A program made the position numbers and the translations under genes. Source: Spirochaetota bacterium (GTDB taxonomy: Bacteria > Spirochaetota > Spirochaetia > Treponematales > Rectinemataceae). Taken from it: a DNA stretch of 64,000 bases. The stretch covers positions 372,001-436,000 of the forward strand of contig JAJUJQ010000001.1 of the NCBI GenBank assembly GCA_029265255.1, in the 5' to 3' direction. The notes beneath the pieces are model-generated. The model worked only from the letters and a program-made list of their open reading frames with translations. It had not been told where the DNA came from and made no database searches. The stretch's first letter is position 1, and each line of letters starts with the position of its first letter. Positions 33,880 through 43,808 of the stretch are shown here, one piece after another.

Positions 33880-35238
33880 TTACCTCGCTTCCATTCTTCT
33901 CCAGAGCCGTATGGCCTGGATGCGTGCAAATGCCTGAATCTGTGCATCATCGAAGAGCGGCCTGTGGTCCAGGATACGAATGCTGCCTGCCACCATGACG
34001 GTCCGCGCGCTGCGTGAGGACATGCCGAAGGCCATATGCCCGGCGATGTTCTCTCCGGTCAGGGGAGTGGGAGGGTCATAGTCCCAGAGGACCAGGTCGG
34101 CAGGAGATCCTTCTCTGACCGTGCCGAAGCCCGGGAAGTCCGGTGCAAAATCCTGGGCGAAATAGCGCTGGATGAGGCGATTCCCCTGGTGCAGCACCTT
34201 GAGGAAATCTCCCGGCCACCAAGGACCCTGGCTCTCACGATGGCGGAACACTGCGAACTTGAATTCTTCCAGCATGTCGGCTCCCATCCCGTCTGTACCC
34301 AGCACCACATTATGGAAGCTGGGCAGCTGATGGTTGTAGCCTACTGCATTGTTCATGTTTGAGCGTGCATTGTGAGCCAGGAAGGCATCCCGTGCATTCA
34401 TGATCTCGATTTCGGAGGGGCTGAGCCAGACTCCGTGCCCGATAATGCTGCGCTCGTTGAGTGCGCCTGCAGTCTCCATGCGCTCTACCGGATCCTTGCC
34501 AAAGCGATGGCGAGCATCGACTGCATCGAACTTGTCCTCGGCCAGATGGATGTGGAGACCACGACCGGTCTGGCGTACGGCATCAGCGAGAGCCTCCAGA
34601 GTCTCCTCGCCTACGGTAAAGCTCGCATGGGCTCCGATGGATGCCTCGACCAGAGGTTTCCTGCCGGAGGCGCGGATGGCATCTACTTCTCTCGCGAAGC
34701 GCAGGTTTTCGGCAACGCCCGCCCGGGCACCATCCATACCATTGCGGTCTGTGGTCTCATAGCAGAGAATGCCCCTCACACCGGTCTGTTCATACACTTC
34801 TCTTATGATAGAAAGGCTTCCATCAATGCATTCGGGTCCGGCATGATGGTCCACCAGGCTGGTCACTCCCGCCTTCAACGCGTCGGCGCACCCGGCGAGC
34901 GCACTTGCACGCAGGATTTCCGGATCGATCGCCCGGTCCAGTCTCCACCAGAGATGGTCCAGCAGCTGCGCGAAATCCTTGGATGGCTTGATGGCAACCA
35001 GCATGCCGCGCGCAAGGGCGGAGTACAGGTGGGTATGGCCGCAGACAAGACCGGCCGAAAGGTAGCCACCTTCGCCCGCAACCTTGGCCTGAGGATACTG
35101 CTCGTGCAGATTCTTTCCAATTTGGGCGATTGTACCGGCATGCTCACCTTCGCCAGCTTCCCACACCAGGACATCGGTCGGTTCCGAGACCGATGGCGGT
35201 TCGAACTCAAGTATCTGAACCTTGCGGAACAGGATCAT
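33880..35238 (-). CDS. ssnA: SsnA-type aminohydrolase
   Basis: 452 residues. Zinc amidohydrolase of the SsnA group. VCGHTHLYSALARGM, LHIHLAEDKFDA, IIGHGVWLSP and LGTDGMGADM hold the metal ligands and catalytic residues. The ATG at 35238 overlaps the YgfK stop codon (TGA at 35235-35237) and has GGAGG 7 bases upstream, so the annotated start is firm. In E. coli and gut anaerobes ssnA belongs to the gene set needed for uricase-independent urate breakdown. Confidence 0.92.
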   Translation of the reverse strand: MILFRKVQILEFEPPSVSEPTDVLVWEAGEGEHAGTIAQIGKNLHEQYPQAKVAGEGGYLSAGLVCGHTHLYSALARGMLVAIKPSKDFAQLLDHLWWRLDRAIDPEILRASALAGCADALKAGVTSLVDHHAGPECIDGSLSIIREVYEQTGVRGILCYETTDRNGMDGARAGVAENLRFAREVDAIRASGRKPLVEASIGAHASFTVGEETLEALADAVRQTGRGLHIHLAEDKFDAVDARHRFGKDPVERMETAGALNERSIIGHGVWLSPSEIEIMNARDAFLAHNARSNMNNAVGYNHQLPSFHNVVLGTDGMGADMLEEFKFAVFRHRESQGPWWPGDFLKVLHQGNRLIQRYFAQDFAPDFPGFGTVREGSPADLVLWDYDPPTPLTGENIAGHMAFGMSSRSARTVMVAGSIRILDHRPLFDDAQIQAFARIQAIRLWRRMEAR

Positions 35239-38200
35239 GCATGTACCTCCACAAGATAGCGGTGCTCCGCCCATACGGTGCGTGCCAGCGCAATCATGGC
35301 CCTCTCTCCTGTGCGCGAAACAACACCGTTCCAGGCTGGATATGGCAGTTCGACCACCGGTCCAGCCACGGTCGTTCTCAGCACGAGTGTGGGGCGGAAT
35401 TCATTTCCGCAGAAGGCAAAGCCTGCGTTCTGCGAGGCGGCCAGCTCTTCCCTGCTGTCGAACAGCGTAGGCTTGCCACTGTATGGCTCGCCATTCCAGG
35501 GGCAGAAGAAGCCACAGTTGCCGCACTCATTGCAAAGGCGGTCGATATGCAGAATCTGAGCGGGCTGGTCGAAGGCACGGCCAGTTTCCAACACTATGTT
35601 GGCGCGGTTCGGGCAGACCTCGACACAGCGCAGGCATGCCGAGTCGCAGTGCAGACAGCGTTCAGCTTCCCGGGCGGCGAACTGCGGATCATCCGGAAGC
35701 AGAGAGGACAGGATTTTACCGCGTATGGTACGAGATATCTGGCTCCAGGGAGCGGGCTGGTAATCCGGTGCGGCCGGATCAATGCCCTGTGCTCGAAGAA
35801 TGTCCAGGGCGGCGCTGCGCCCATCCGCTTCCGATGCAATAATCGAGGAAGGACCCCGCCGCGCATCGCCGCAGACATACACAGCAGGAAACCGATGAGC
35901 CTCTTGATCTAAATGGACCGCGACGCATGTATCGTCATGAACTCGGGGCAAACCCTTCCGGTCTATCTCCACTCCGAACGCCGCCAGAAGTGAGGGATCG
36001 GGCGATTCACCAACCGCCGCAATGATGAGATCGCAGGGAATCGCGAATGTTTCCGATGTGGGAACCGGTGCGCGGCGGCCAGAGGCGTCTTTTTCTCCCA
36101 ATGTCATGCGCCTGAGAATGACCTCGCCGCCCTGCGCCTTCTCCGGTAGCGACAGCTCGAAGAATATCGCAGAGGGCGCTATATCCTTTGTGCACGCTGC
36201 AAGCGCCATTGCTTCATCGAGCGCATTCGATAACTCTTCGATGTCAGCGGGCATCTCGCGTCTCGTGCGCCGGTAGGACCAGCGTACCGCCTGTATGCCG
36301 GGAATACGAGTAGCCATACGAACCGCATCGCACGCGGTGTTACCACCACCTACCACGAGTACATGACGAACGCCTAAAAAGGCGCTTGGCCCTTTTTCCA
36401 TGCACGAGCGAAGAAAATCAAGTGCGTGGATAGAGCGTATGCCTTCGCCATCGAGAGGAAGATCACGTCCCTGATGGGCGCCGGTTGCCAGGACGATGTT
36501 GTCGAACCCTTCTGAGACAAGCGCTTCAGGGGATCGAACCTCGGTTTTAAAGCGGAATTCGACACCAAGCGACTCAAGCCGGGCGATATCTGCCGCAAGA
36601 TCCTCTCTGGCGATACGGAATTCGGGGATAATGTGCGCAGGAACACCACCAGGGCGATCGGCCTGGTCGAATACCACGACCTGCTGCCCATACTGCGCGA
36701 GGTGCCATGCGCACGCGAGTCCTGCTGGACCAGCGCCGATGATAGCGGTCCGACTCATGGATTTTACAGGCCATGCGGCCTGTATGGGCATATTTCCGGC
36801 CTTTCTGACCGTCGCGAGTTTTACGTCTCGTATTCGTACAGCACCCTCATAATCTACGCGGCTGCAATGCTCCTGGCAGACATGGTCGCAGAGTACGCCG
36901 GTCGTTGTGGGAAGAGGATTATCGGACAGAATAATGGACATGGCATGATCGGGATTGCCTGAACCGGTGGCCGCGATGTAGGCCGGTGCTTTCTGGCGTA
37001 CCGGGCATGCTTCGATGCAGGGTGCCGCAAAGCAGTCGAACAGGGGCAAAGCCCGGGGAATCGATGCGGTTCCTTCTTTCCATTCTTTCCTATACCATGG
37101 TTCCTCGAGTGAGGCGGCTGCGATCTGATCGAGCGCTTCCGGATCCGGTCTCTCAGGGGCAAGTGAAATCGCGTCGAGAATGTCCTTCACCATGTGCGCC
37201 ATGCGTTGGTAACCACCCGGTTTGAGCAGGTCAGTAGCGATGGTAAGGGGTGCAAGCCCTGCCTTGATGAGATCGGGCGCGTTGAACGCTGATACGCCGC
37301 CGCAATAGGAAAAACGCACCGGGAATTCAGGTAGCGCACGGGCGAGCTTGGCTGCGAGATGGATCGTGATGGGGAACAGCGCTCGTCCGGACATGTAGCG
37401 CTCTCCACCAGGAAGCCGGGAACCATCATTCACGTTTGCCAAGGTGTTGGAAAGCTTTATTCCAAACCTCCGTCCCCGGGAAGAAGCAGTCTCGGTCAGG
37501 GAACGGATAAGCGTGAGTGCCATGTCGAACTGCAGGTCATGCGAAAAGCTTTCTGGTTTCAGCACAATGTCTGTCCAACCGAGCCGGCCCAGTATGGACC
37601 TGGCTTGATCAAAACCAAGCAGAGTGGGGTTCAGCTTGATGTATGTGTCAAACCCCTTTTCTTCGATAAGGTAGCGGCCGATGCGTTCGATTTCATCCGG
37701 GGGGCAGCCATGCATGGTAGAAAGTGTCACTGAATGTACAGGGCGGACCGGCATGTGGTCGGCGATGGCTCGAGCCTGTTCCAGCGCTTCTTCACCGAAA
37801 GCCTGGACGAAGAGGGGACTGTTGATAAATGCATGGAGCTGGTTGATAGATCGGTCCCAATATTCGGTTGTTTCCGGACGGCGCATGCCTTCGATGAAAC
37901 CATCCATTTTTTCGCTTTTAATACCATCGAGCGTATACCCTACCGACATATTGAACATGAAATCGCCTGGCTTATGCGAATAGATTCGTGCTAGAAGGTT
38001 AATGGCGATCCAGGCATTCAAATATTCCATTCGAGCCTGTTCGAGAGTCAGTTCAGTAGACCATTCGACATTGTGTCCTTCATCCACTGCATCGATGCAC
38101 GGTTTTTCGATATCAAGGCGATCATTCGACTGGACGGTCTTCAGTTCGAACACGCGCGCACCGCTCAGATACGCGGCAATCAGGTTCGGCGCGATCTGAG

Positions 38201-38399
38201 TGTGGGGGCCCGCGGCGGGCCCGAGCGGAATGCTGATGGCTTGAGACATGACCGTGAGTCCTGTGCTCTCGCTTTCGAGCTTGAACGTCTCGAGCCAGAT
38301 CTGTTCGGGAATTTCAAAGATGGTTCGCTTTGCGAGGTATTCTCCTGCCATGCGCTCGAGAAGCGCAGGAAGAGAGGTCGTTTTCATGACTTTGCTCAT
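35235..38399 (-). CDS. ygfK: YgfK-type multidomain oxidoreductase
   Basis: 1054 residues against 1032 in E. coli. The domains in order are a dihydroorotate-dehydrogenase-like FMN barrel (about 1-430; SIPLGPAAGPHTQIAPN, STMHGCPPDEIE), a Cys-rich linker (CIEACPVRQ, CDHVCQEHC), a GltD-like FAD/NAD(P) module (IGAGPAGLACAWHLAQYG near 560; VVGGGNTACDAV near 685), and a C-terminal ferredoxin domain (CLHCDSACLRCVEVCPNRA and CNECGNCGFFCPWNG). It was once named a putative selenate reductase. It is now tied to anaerobic purine/urate breakdown as the reductive enzyme. The start overlaps the hydantoinase stop by 4 bases. Confidence 0.93.
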   Translation of the reverse strand: MSKVMKTTSLPALLERMAGEYLAKRTIFEIPEQIWLETFKLESESTGLTVMSQAISIPLGPAAGPHTQIAPNLIAAYLSGARVFELKTVQSNDRLDIEKPCIDAVDEGHNVEWSTELTLEQARMEYLNAWIAINLLARIYSHKPGDFMFNMSVGYTLDGIKSEKMDGFIEGMRRPETTEYWDRSINQLHAFINSPLFVQAFGEEALEQARAIADHMPVRPVHSVTLSTMHGCPPDEIERIGRYLIEEKGFDTYIKLNPTLLGFDQARSILGRLGWTDIVLKPESFSHDLQFDMALTLIRSLTETASSRGRRFGIKLSNTLANVNDGSRLPGGERYMSGRALFPITIHLAAKLARALPEFPVRFSYCGGVSAFNAPDLIKAGLAPLTIATDLLKPGGYQRMAHMVKDILDAISLAPERPDPEALDQIAAASLEEPWYRKEWKEGTASIPRALPLFDCFAAPCIEACPVRQKAPAYIAATGSGNPDHAMSIILSDNPLPTTTGVLCDHVCQEHCSRVDYEGAVRIRDVKLATVRKAGNMPIQAAWPVKSMSRTAIIGAGPAGLACAWHLAQYGQQVVVFDQADRPGGVPAHIIPEFRIAREDLAADIARLESLGVEFRFKTEVRSPEALVSEGFDNIVLATGAHQGRDLPLDGEGIRSIHALDFLRSCMEKGPSAFLGVRHVLVVGGGNTACDAVRMATRIPGIQAVRWSYRRTRREMPADIEELSNALDEAMALAACTKDIAPSAIFFELSLPEKAQGGEVILRRMTLGEKDASGRRAPVPTSETFAIPCDLIIAAVGESPDPSLLAAFGVEIDRKGLPRVHDDTCVAVHLDQEAHRFPAVYVCGDARRGPSSIIASEADGRSAALDILRAQGIDPAAPDYQPAPWSQISRTIRGKILSSLLPDDPQFAAREAERCLHCDSACLRCVEVCPNRANIVLETGRAFDQPAQILHIDRLCNECGNCGFFCPWNGEPYSGKPTLFDSREELAASQNAGFAFCGNEFRPTLVLRTTVAGPVVELPYPAWNGVVSRTGERAMIALARTVWAEHRYLVEVHA

Positions 38400-39832
38400 C
38401 GATACCCCCAGGTAATGAATCGTCCGAATCCGGGCTTGGCAAGAATAGCGCCGGAATCGTTCCTCAGCAACGGTTCGGTAGTGTTGCCTATGGATGCAGC
38501 GAGACGCGTGGATGCGTATACACATGATCCGCGTACGAAAGTCCCTTCGATCCTGCCTGACAGGCGCATTGAAGCGAAAGGAGTAATGGTACTTTTGCTC
38601 ATCATATGCGAGGGCTTGAGCAGTGTCGTGCGCTCTGGGTCTACCAGCACAAAGTCAGCATCCTTTCCAGGCTGTAGGGAGCCTTTTCCCTGCCAGAGTC
38701 CGTATCGACGCGCGGCAGCGCCGCTTACCGTTTCAAGGAATCTCTCGAGGCTCAGGCGTTTAGCGAAGAGACCCTCAGAGAGCAAGTAGGGGAACAGCGT
38801 TCCAACCCCGGGTATTCCACCATAGGCGGTAAGTGGATTACCTGTAAATTTTTCAAAATCAGGGGCACCTGCATGGTCCGAAGCAACGAAATTGATTTGT
38901 CCTGATTCGAGCATTTTCCAAAGGAGGGCTTTTTGCTCGGGGCTTTTGACTGGAGGGGCTGTCTTAAGCGACGCATCGAAACGCGCGAAATCAGTCTCGT
39001 CAAATGCGAGGTAATGGGGACAGGTTTCGCAGGTAGCTCCTCTGTCTAGCGCAGCAATCACCGCGCGCGCGGTACCGACATGGACAATATGCAGGTACTT
39101 TGCGTGTGGTCCGGCTAGTTTAACCGCCTTGCGTACTGCGGCGATCTCCGCTTCCATGGGCCGACTTGCAGTGTAGTCGATCCATTGAGGGTGGTTTTGA
39201 CCGCGCGAGATGGCTCGTTCGCGCGTCGCTTCTTCGATGACATCAGGATCTTCAGCGTGGAGAAGAAGTGGACGGCTGACTTTCGCGCATGCCTGCGCGG
39301 CAGCGCTAAACTGGGCATCGTTCACCGCGGGGAAGGTCTCCATGCCCGAGATGAAATAGCATTTGAATCCAACTACTCGTTCTGCGAGCTCACAGACTAG
39401 TTCTTGGATAGCTTCAGGAGGGAAAGAGCCAGGAATGCCACCATAGAATGCATAGTCGATGAGCGCCTTTTCTTTGACAACAGAAAGCTTCTGTTCCAGC
39501 GCGTGCGGCGAAATTACCGGCGGAAGCGAAGTGCAGGGCATATCGATAATGGTCGTCACGCCTCCGCGAGCCGCCTCTGCGCATCCATGCAGGAAGTCCT
39601 CGCGATGAGTGAAGCCTGGCTCGTCAAAATGCACATGAGGATCGATTGCACCTGGGAACATGAGGAGCCCCTTTGCATCGATACGTTCATCCAGAACGTC
39701 GCTCGAGGCGTCCCCCGTTCCCGCGCTCCCCGCTTCCCTGATCCAAAGGATTTTGCCGTTGAGAATGCGCATAGTGATGCGTCGGAAGTCCCGTTCGCCG
39801 GGAAGAGCAGCGACCGCGTTGAGAATCAGCAT
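38396..39832 (-). CDS. Allantoinase/hydantoinase-type cyclic amidohydrolase
   Basis: 478 residues. Dihydroorotase-superfamily zinc enzyme: DPHVHFDEPGFTHREDF (first two metal His), the carboxylated Lys in VGFKCYF, LLLHAEDPD, YLHIVHVG and FVASDHAG (third to fourth metal ligands and Asp). It occupies the place of hyuA (D-phenylhydantoinase) in the urate-degradation gene set, although the motifs look nearer to allantoinase. It would open a cyclic ureide. The ATG at 39832 overlaps the XdhA stop and has GGGAG 7 bases upstream; a TTG 6 bases earlier is less likely. Confidence 0.85.
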   Translation of the reverse strand: MLILNAVAALPGERDFRRITMRILNGKILWIREAGSAGTGDASSDVLDERIDAKGLLMFPGAIDPHVHFDEPGFTHREDFLHGCAEAARGGVTTIIDMPCTSLPPVISPHALEQKLSVVKEKALIDYAFYGGIPGSFPPEAIQELVCELAERVVGFKCYFISGMETFPAVNDAQFSAAAQACAKVSRPLLLHAEDPDVIEEATRERAISRGQNHPQWIDYTASRPMEAEIAAVRKAVKLAGPHAKYLHIVHVGTARAVIAALDRGATCETCPHYLAFDETDFARFDASLKTAPPVKSPEQKALLWKMLESGQINFVASDHAGAPDFEKFTGNPLTAYGGIPGVGTLFPYLLSEGLFAKRLSLERFLETVSGAAARRYGLWQGKGSLQPGKDADFVLVDPERTTLLKPSHMMSKSTITPFASMRLSGRIEGTFVRGSCVYASTRLAASIGNTTEPLLRNDSGAILAKPGFGRFITWGYR

Positions 39833-39834
39833 GT

Positions 39835-42108
39835 TCAATCTCCCTGTCGATGAGGTGCGGCAAGCAGGTCCGCGATTTTTTCTGGGATAAGCGGAAGGGA
39901 ATATCGTGTTCCATTGTCTCCGCCCGCAGCGCGAATAGCCTCTAAAACCGCAAAATATCCCGCGATTCCGTACTGCAACGGTGGCTCACCTACCGCTTTC
40001 GAATTGTACGGAGTAGTCGGATTTTCTGCTGGCGAAAGAAAATCAATCACCAGATCTTCAGGCATGAAGGAAATATCAGGTACTTTATAGGTAGAAAGAG
40101 TGTCAGACAGAGGCTTCCCGTCGGCTGCGAAGCGGAGGTCTTCAAGAAGAGCCCAACCAAGGCCCTGGGCGAGAGCCCCTTCGATCTGTCCGCGATCGAC
40201 AGCTGGATCGATGCTATCACCGATATCATGGACAATATATGTTGCGTCGATGCGGCTGGTACCGCGCAGCACATCGATGGTCGCTTCAACGAGCGCGGCT
40301 CCGTAGACATGGTAGGCAAAGGGCCGGCCACGTTCTCTCTTCATATCATATTCGAGGAACGGGGTTGCATAAAATCCATGAGCTGAAAGGTCTTTGCGTG
40401 CGGCGTGCATCGACTCAACAAGGGTTTTCCATTCAAGTGTGCTTTTTTCGCCGTTGACTGTCACGATGCCGTCCTGGATGTCGACAGTGGCGGCATCTGC
40501 GGCGAGTTGTGCGGCAGCATGCGCGATCATGCGGCCCCGAATTTCCTCGCACGCGATTTTTGCGGCCATTCCGTTGAGGTCCGCTCCGGTCGAAGCGGCT
40601 GTTGGGACAGTATTCGCGACAGTAAGTGTGGAGGTACGCTGCACAGTCACAAGCGAGGCTGGAATACCGAGGGTACGTGCCGTAATAAGAGCAATTTTTC
40701 GCGCAACCTGCTGTCCCATCTCGATGGCCCCCGTACTGACGACCACCGAGCCGTCGGTATAGACATGAACGAGCGCTCCTGCCTGGTTCATCTGGAGTTT
40801 GGTGAAACTGATTCCGAAGGCGATGGGGATAATTCCAAGGCCCTTTTTCTCCAGCCTATGTTCGGCATTGAACTGGGCAATCTGCGCTTTTCGGGCAGAG
40901 TACTTTGAACGAGAGAGCAAGTGATCAAAAGCTTCACGGGCTCGTACGCGCTCGAGCTTCATGCCATAATAGGTTTCGTCACCTTCCTGGTAGAGGTTGC
41001 GGTATTTGAGCTCGATAGGATCGATACCAATTTTTCTGGCGAGAGCATCCATGGCAGCTTCGATCACGAAAAATGCCTGTGGCGCGCCAAAACCCCGGAA
41101 TGCGGTGAATGAGGGAAGGTTCGTGCGACACATGTAACCGGTTACCTTTACGTTCGGGATTTGGTAGGCGCCCGTCGCGTGAAGGAGAGTCCGGGCCAGG
41201 ATGGCAGGCGATAGATCGCAAGTCGCGCCTGAATTCTGATAGTAAACCGCTTCAAAAGCGACCAGTTTTCCTTCGGCATCGGCTCCGATTCGAAAATCCG
41301 TTGAATATGGGTGACGCTTTCCTGTCGCGCGCATGTCTTCCTTGCGGTTCAGGTAGAGCTCAACAGGCTTTTCGCAGATCCATGCCGCGACAGCGGCGAG
41401 GGATGCCCACAGGGCTGCCTGGTCTTCCTTGCCTCCGAATCCTCCTCCGAGCCGTCTCGCTTCTACTTCCACCATGTTCATAGGGATGCCAAGAGCCTGT
41501 GCGACCGCCTTCTGAACCCCGGTCGGCCCTTGGGTGCTGGAAATGACATGGACACGCCGCCCATCGATGACTTCAGCGATAGCACCTTGGGTTTCGAGAT
41601 AGACATGTTCCTGCCCTCCCGAATCCACACGTCCTTCAGCTACCCATGCGCATTGCGCGAATGCGGCGTCCACATCGCCTCTTGCAATACTCCGTGGAGG
41701 AAAAATCAGATCGCCACGGGAAGCGGCCTCACGAGGGTCGGTGATCACAGGAAGCAGTTCGCTTTCGATTTCAAGAAGAGCGGCAGCTCGTCGAGCGAGC
41801 GTACGGGTTTTCGCGACTGCGAGTGCTATCGGCTGCCCCCAGTAATCCCATTCGTCCTCCGGCAACACTGGTTCATCTGCTTTGTTAAACCCAATCTGAT
41901 TTGTGCCCGGGATATCCTTCGCAAGGATAATGCGCACCGATGGATCGAGCGCGCAAGCCTTTTCGGTGTGAATAGCCAGAATTCTTGCATGAGCGCTTTC
42001 GCTGAGGCGTACGGCAGCCTGAAGGCAGCCTGCTGGTCGTGCCATGTCGTCGATGTACTGGGTTTGCCCACGCACGTTGGGCAATGATTCTGGAATCAGC
42101 GTATTCAT
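39835..42108 (-). CDS. Xanthine dehydrogenase-type molybdopterin subunit
   Basis: 757 residues. Large molybdenum-cofactor subunit of a purine hydroxylase (XdhA/XdhD type). RRLGGGFGGKEDQA near residue 220 and FTAFRGFGAPQAFF near residue 340 surround the cofactor. NTVPTAASTGADLNG near residue 505 and the catalytic Glu in AVGEPPLQYG near residue 710 are conserved. Start overlaps the preceding gene by 4 bases. It would hydroxylate hypoxanthine or xanthine, or run in reverse on urate. No Sec codon is seen in frame. Confidence 0.93.
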   Translation of the reverse strand: MNTLIPESLPNVRGQTQYIDDMARPAGCLQAAVRLSESAHARILAIHTEKACALDPSVRIILAKDIPGTNQIGFNKADEPVLPEDEWDYWGQPIALAVAKTRTLARRAAALLEIESELLPVITDPREAASRGDLIFPPRSIARGDVDAAFAQCAWVAEGRVDSGGQEHVYLETQGAIAEVIDGRRVHVISSTQGPTGVQKAVAQALGIPMNMVEVEARRLGGGFGGKEDQAALWASLAAVAAWICEKPVELYLNRKEDMRATGKRHPYSTDFRIGADAEGKLVAFEAVYYQNSGATCDLSPAILARTLLHATGAYQIPNVKVTGYMCRTNLPSFTAFRGFGAPQAFFVIEAAMDALARKIGIDPIELKYRNLYQEGDETYYGMKLERVRAREAFDHLLSRSKYSARKAQIAQFNAEHRLEKKGLGIIPIAFGISFTKLQMNQAGALVHVYTDGSVVVSTGAIEMGQQVARKIALITARTLGIPASLVTVQRTSTLTVANTVPTAASTGADLNGMAAKIACEEIRGRMIAHAAAQLAADAATVDIQDGIVTVNGEKSTLEWKTLVESMHAARKDLSAHGFYATPFLEYDMKRERGRPFAYHVYGAALVEATIDVLRGTSRIDATYIVHDIGDSIDPAVDRGQIEGALAQGLGWALLEDLRFAADGKPLSDTLSTYKVPDISFMPEDLVIDFLSPAENPTTPYNSKAVGEPPLQYGIAGYFAVLEAIRAAGGDNGTRYSLPLIPEKIADLLAAPHRQGD

Positions 42109-43631
42109 GGAAACAGCTCCTCTGCGATGCCGCTGGATTCGAACAGCCGTATGAAATGGGCAAGCATCAGCATGCGGACCATCCGGCGCCGGTATTCTGC
42201 CGAACCCCGCACATCATCGATAGGGTTAACCGAAGAAGCGGCGGCCTCGGCTGAACGACGTGCAAGCGCGGCGAGCGCAAATGGGTTTTCAGACTGACAA
42301 TTAGCTCCCTCAAGCACCGCCATTGCCTCGTGGCAGAGCACCGGTATTGGGGCAACGCCACCCAAGCTGATCCTCACATGATGGAACCTGCCTTCGTCGA
42401 GAGTGAAAAAGATAGCGGTGTTTACCGCCGCGATGTCGAGGTTTCGGCGCTTGGAGATCTTTTCGAACGAGAATTTGCGATCCCCAGCGGGAAGCGGAAC
42501 GCGGATGGCGGCGAGTATCTCGGACGGTTGCAGGTCTATTTTCTTATAGCCAAGGAAGAATTGTTCGAGGGGAAGAATACGCGCAGCAGCAGGAATCGGC
42601 GCATCCTCTGTCCCTGAGCTCGCGGCTCCATAAGAAGCTGCAGCAGCCGCGGGGATGATGACTAGCCTGGCACCAAGCGCCATCAGCATGGACGTGATAT
42701 CTCCTACGGGCGACGCGTTGACAATATTTCCTCCTACGGTGGCGAGATTACGGATCAGGGTACTTGCAAAGGAAGTCTCGTATCGCTCGATACCCGGAAG
42801 TTCATTTTGGACAAGCGGTGATTCGAAGAAATCCCTTATGGTGACAGCAGCGCCGATTTCCAGCCATCTGCCTTTTGCCCCACTATGACAGCGTATATGT
42901 CCAAATCCTGGTATTGCGCGAGTCAGCAGGGGGGTAAATCCTTCATCCGGTTCTGGATTGCGGACATAATAATCAGTGCCACCGCCAACGACCGATTCAG
43001 AACTCATGCGGTCCAGAGGAGTATGAGTATTCGAATCAGCCGCAGCGCGAGCTTCTTTGATATAGGAAGAGACTGAATCGGGTAATATTCCTTCCTTGAC
43101 AAGGGCGTCAATCCGCGCTTCGGGGTCTAGCGGGAGATCCGCATAGCGGGCGACGAGCCTCGCGGCTGCTCGGCGGATAGCCGCATAGCCGGTACATCGG
43201 CAGAGATTTCCATCTACGGCGCGTAAGGCTCCCGCTAAATCGGGAATTCGCGGTTCGGCAAGCCACGAAGTGAGGGCGATGATGAAACCGGGGGTACAGA
43301 ATCCGCACTGGCTCGCATTTTCTTCAAGAAAAGCCTGCATAACCGGGGTAAGCCCTTCGGGTGCATATTGTCGTAATCCTTCCAGAGTAAGAAGATGTTT
43401 GCCCTCCAGGTCGCCTGTTGCCAGAACACAAGAGGGCACTGCGCGATACCGCACCGCTTCGTTCGTCACTTCACCCACCAAGACGGCACAGGCGCCACAG
43501 TCACCTTCGCGACAACCTTCCTTGGTGGCGGTCAGGCCAAGTTCATTTCTAATCATATCGAGCGCGGGTATTCCCGAGGCTGTTTTTGTTTCGATCCATT
43601 GGTTATTCGCTTTAAAACGCATTGTTTTCAT
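42105..43631 (-). CDS. Fused 2Fe-2S/FAD subunit of the xanthine dehydrogenase
   Basis: 508 residues. Residues about 1-160 are the two-cluster ferredoxin domain (CREGDCGACAV, CGFCTPGFI and CRCTGYAAIRR). From about 210 follows the FAD domain (VVGGGTDYYVRN, IRNLATVGGNIVNASPVGD). In E. coli these are separate proteins (XdhC and XdhB); here they are fused in the order FeS-FAD. A Ala/Ser-rich linker near residue 340 holds one copy of the GGGACAGAGG motif. It heads the large purine operon; the leader is short and the ribosome site weak (GGGAG at 10 bases). Confidence 0.92.
   Translation of the reverse strand: MKTMRFKANNQWIETKTASGIPALDMIRNELGLTATKEGCREGDCGACAVLVGEVTNEAVRYRAVPSCVLATGDLEGKHLLTLEGLRQYAPEGLTPVMQAFLEENASQCGFCTPGFIIALTSWLAEPRIPDLAGALRAVDGNLCRCTGYAAIRRAAARLVARYADLPLDPEARIDALVKEGILPDSVSSYIKEARAAADSNTHTPLDRMSSESVVGGGTDYYVRNPEPDEGFTPLLTRAIPGFGHIRCHSGAKGRWLEIGAAVTIRDFFESPLVQNELPGIERYETSFASTLIRNLATVGGNIVNASPVGDITSMLMALGARLVIIPAAAAASYGAASSGTEDAPIPAAARILPLEQFFLGYKKIDLQPSEILAAIRVPLPAGDRKFSFEKISKRRNLDIAAVNTAIFFTLDEGRFHHVRISLGGVAPIPVLCHEAMAVLEGANCQSENPFALAALARRSAEAAASSVNPIDDVRGSAEYRRRMVRMLMLAHFIRLFESSGIAEELFP
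42605..42614 (-). repeat. GGGACRGAGG motif copy in the xdh FeS/FAD gene
   Basis: GGGACAGAGG on the minus strand, sense to the gene, encoding GTED in an Ala/Ser-rich linker. First copy seen in the window. Confidence 0.6.
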
Positions 43632-43808
43632 TGATCGGACAACTCCCGGCTAAAAAGTATACCATAATGGCCGTGTGTGTGGCAGCCTTCCTCAGGAAAA
43701 CCCCCAAGGGCTTCTGGGTACTAAAGAGGTTTCATCCCTGAGCAGCGTACGCGACTGCCGGGAACGAATGATCTTTAGATACTCGTACCGATCGCAAGGC
43801 TTGGAACT
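43632..43808 (-). promoter_or_regulatory. Gap between adenine deaminase and the xdh operon, with extended -10 promoter
   Basis: TGGTATACT on the minus strand (-10 at 43656-43661) lies 25 bases before the xdh start. No clear -35 was found. A weak hairpin CCC-N10-GGG followed by GGTTTT near 43701-43725 could end the adenine-deaminase transcript. No purine riboswitch core was recognised here. Confidence 0.5.

Noticed and set aside
35235..43631. Selenocysteine codons in YgfK or the xanthine dehydrogenase
   Set aside because: These genes are linked to selenium metabolism in the literature, but each frame is complete without an internal TGA, and no SECIS-like need arises.
43632..43808. Purine riboswitch before the xdh operon
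   Set aside because: The two conserved loop sequences of the purine aptamer were not found, and the predicted leader is too short.
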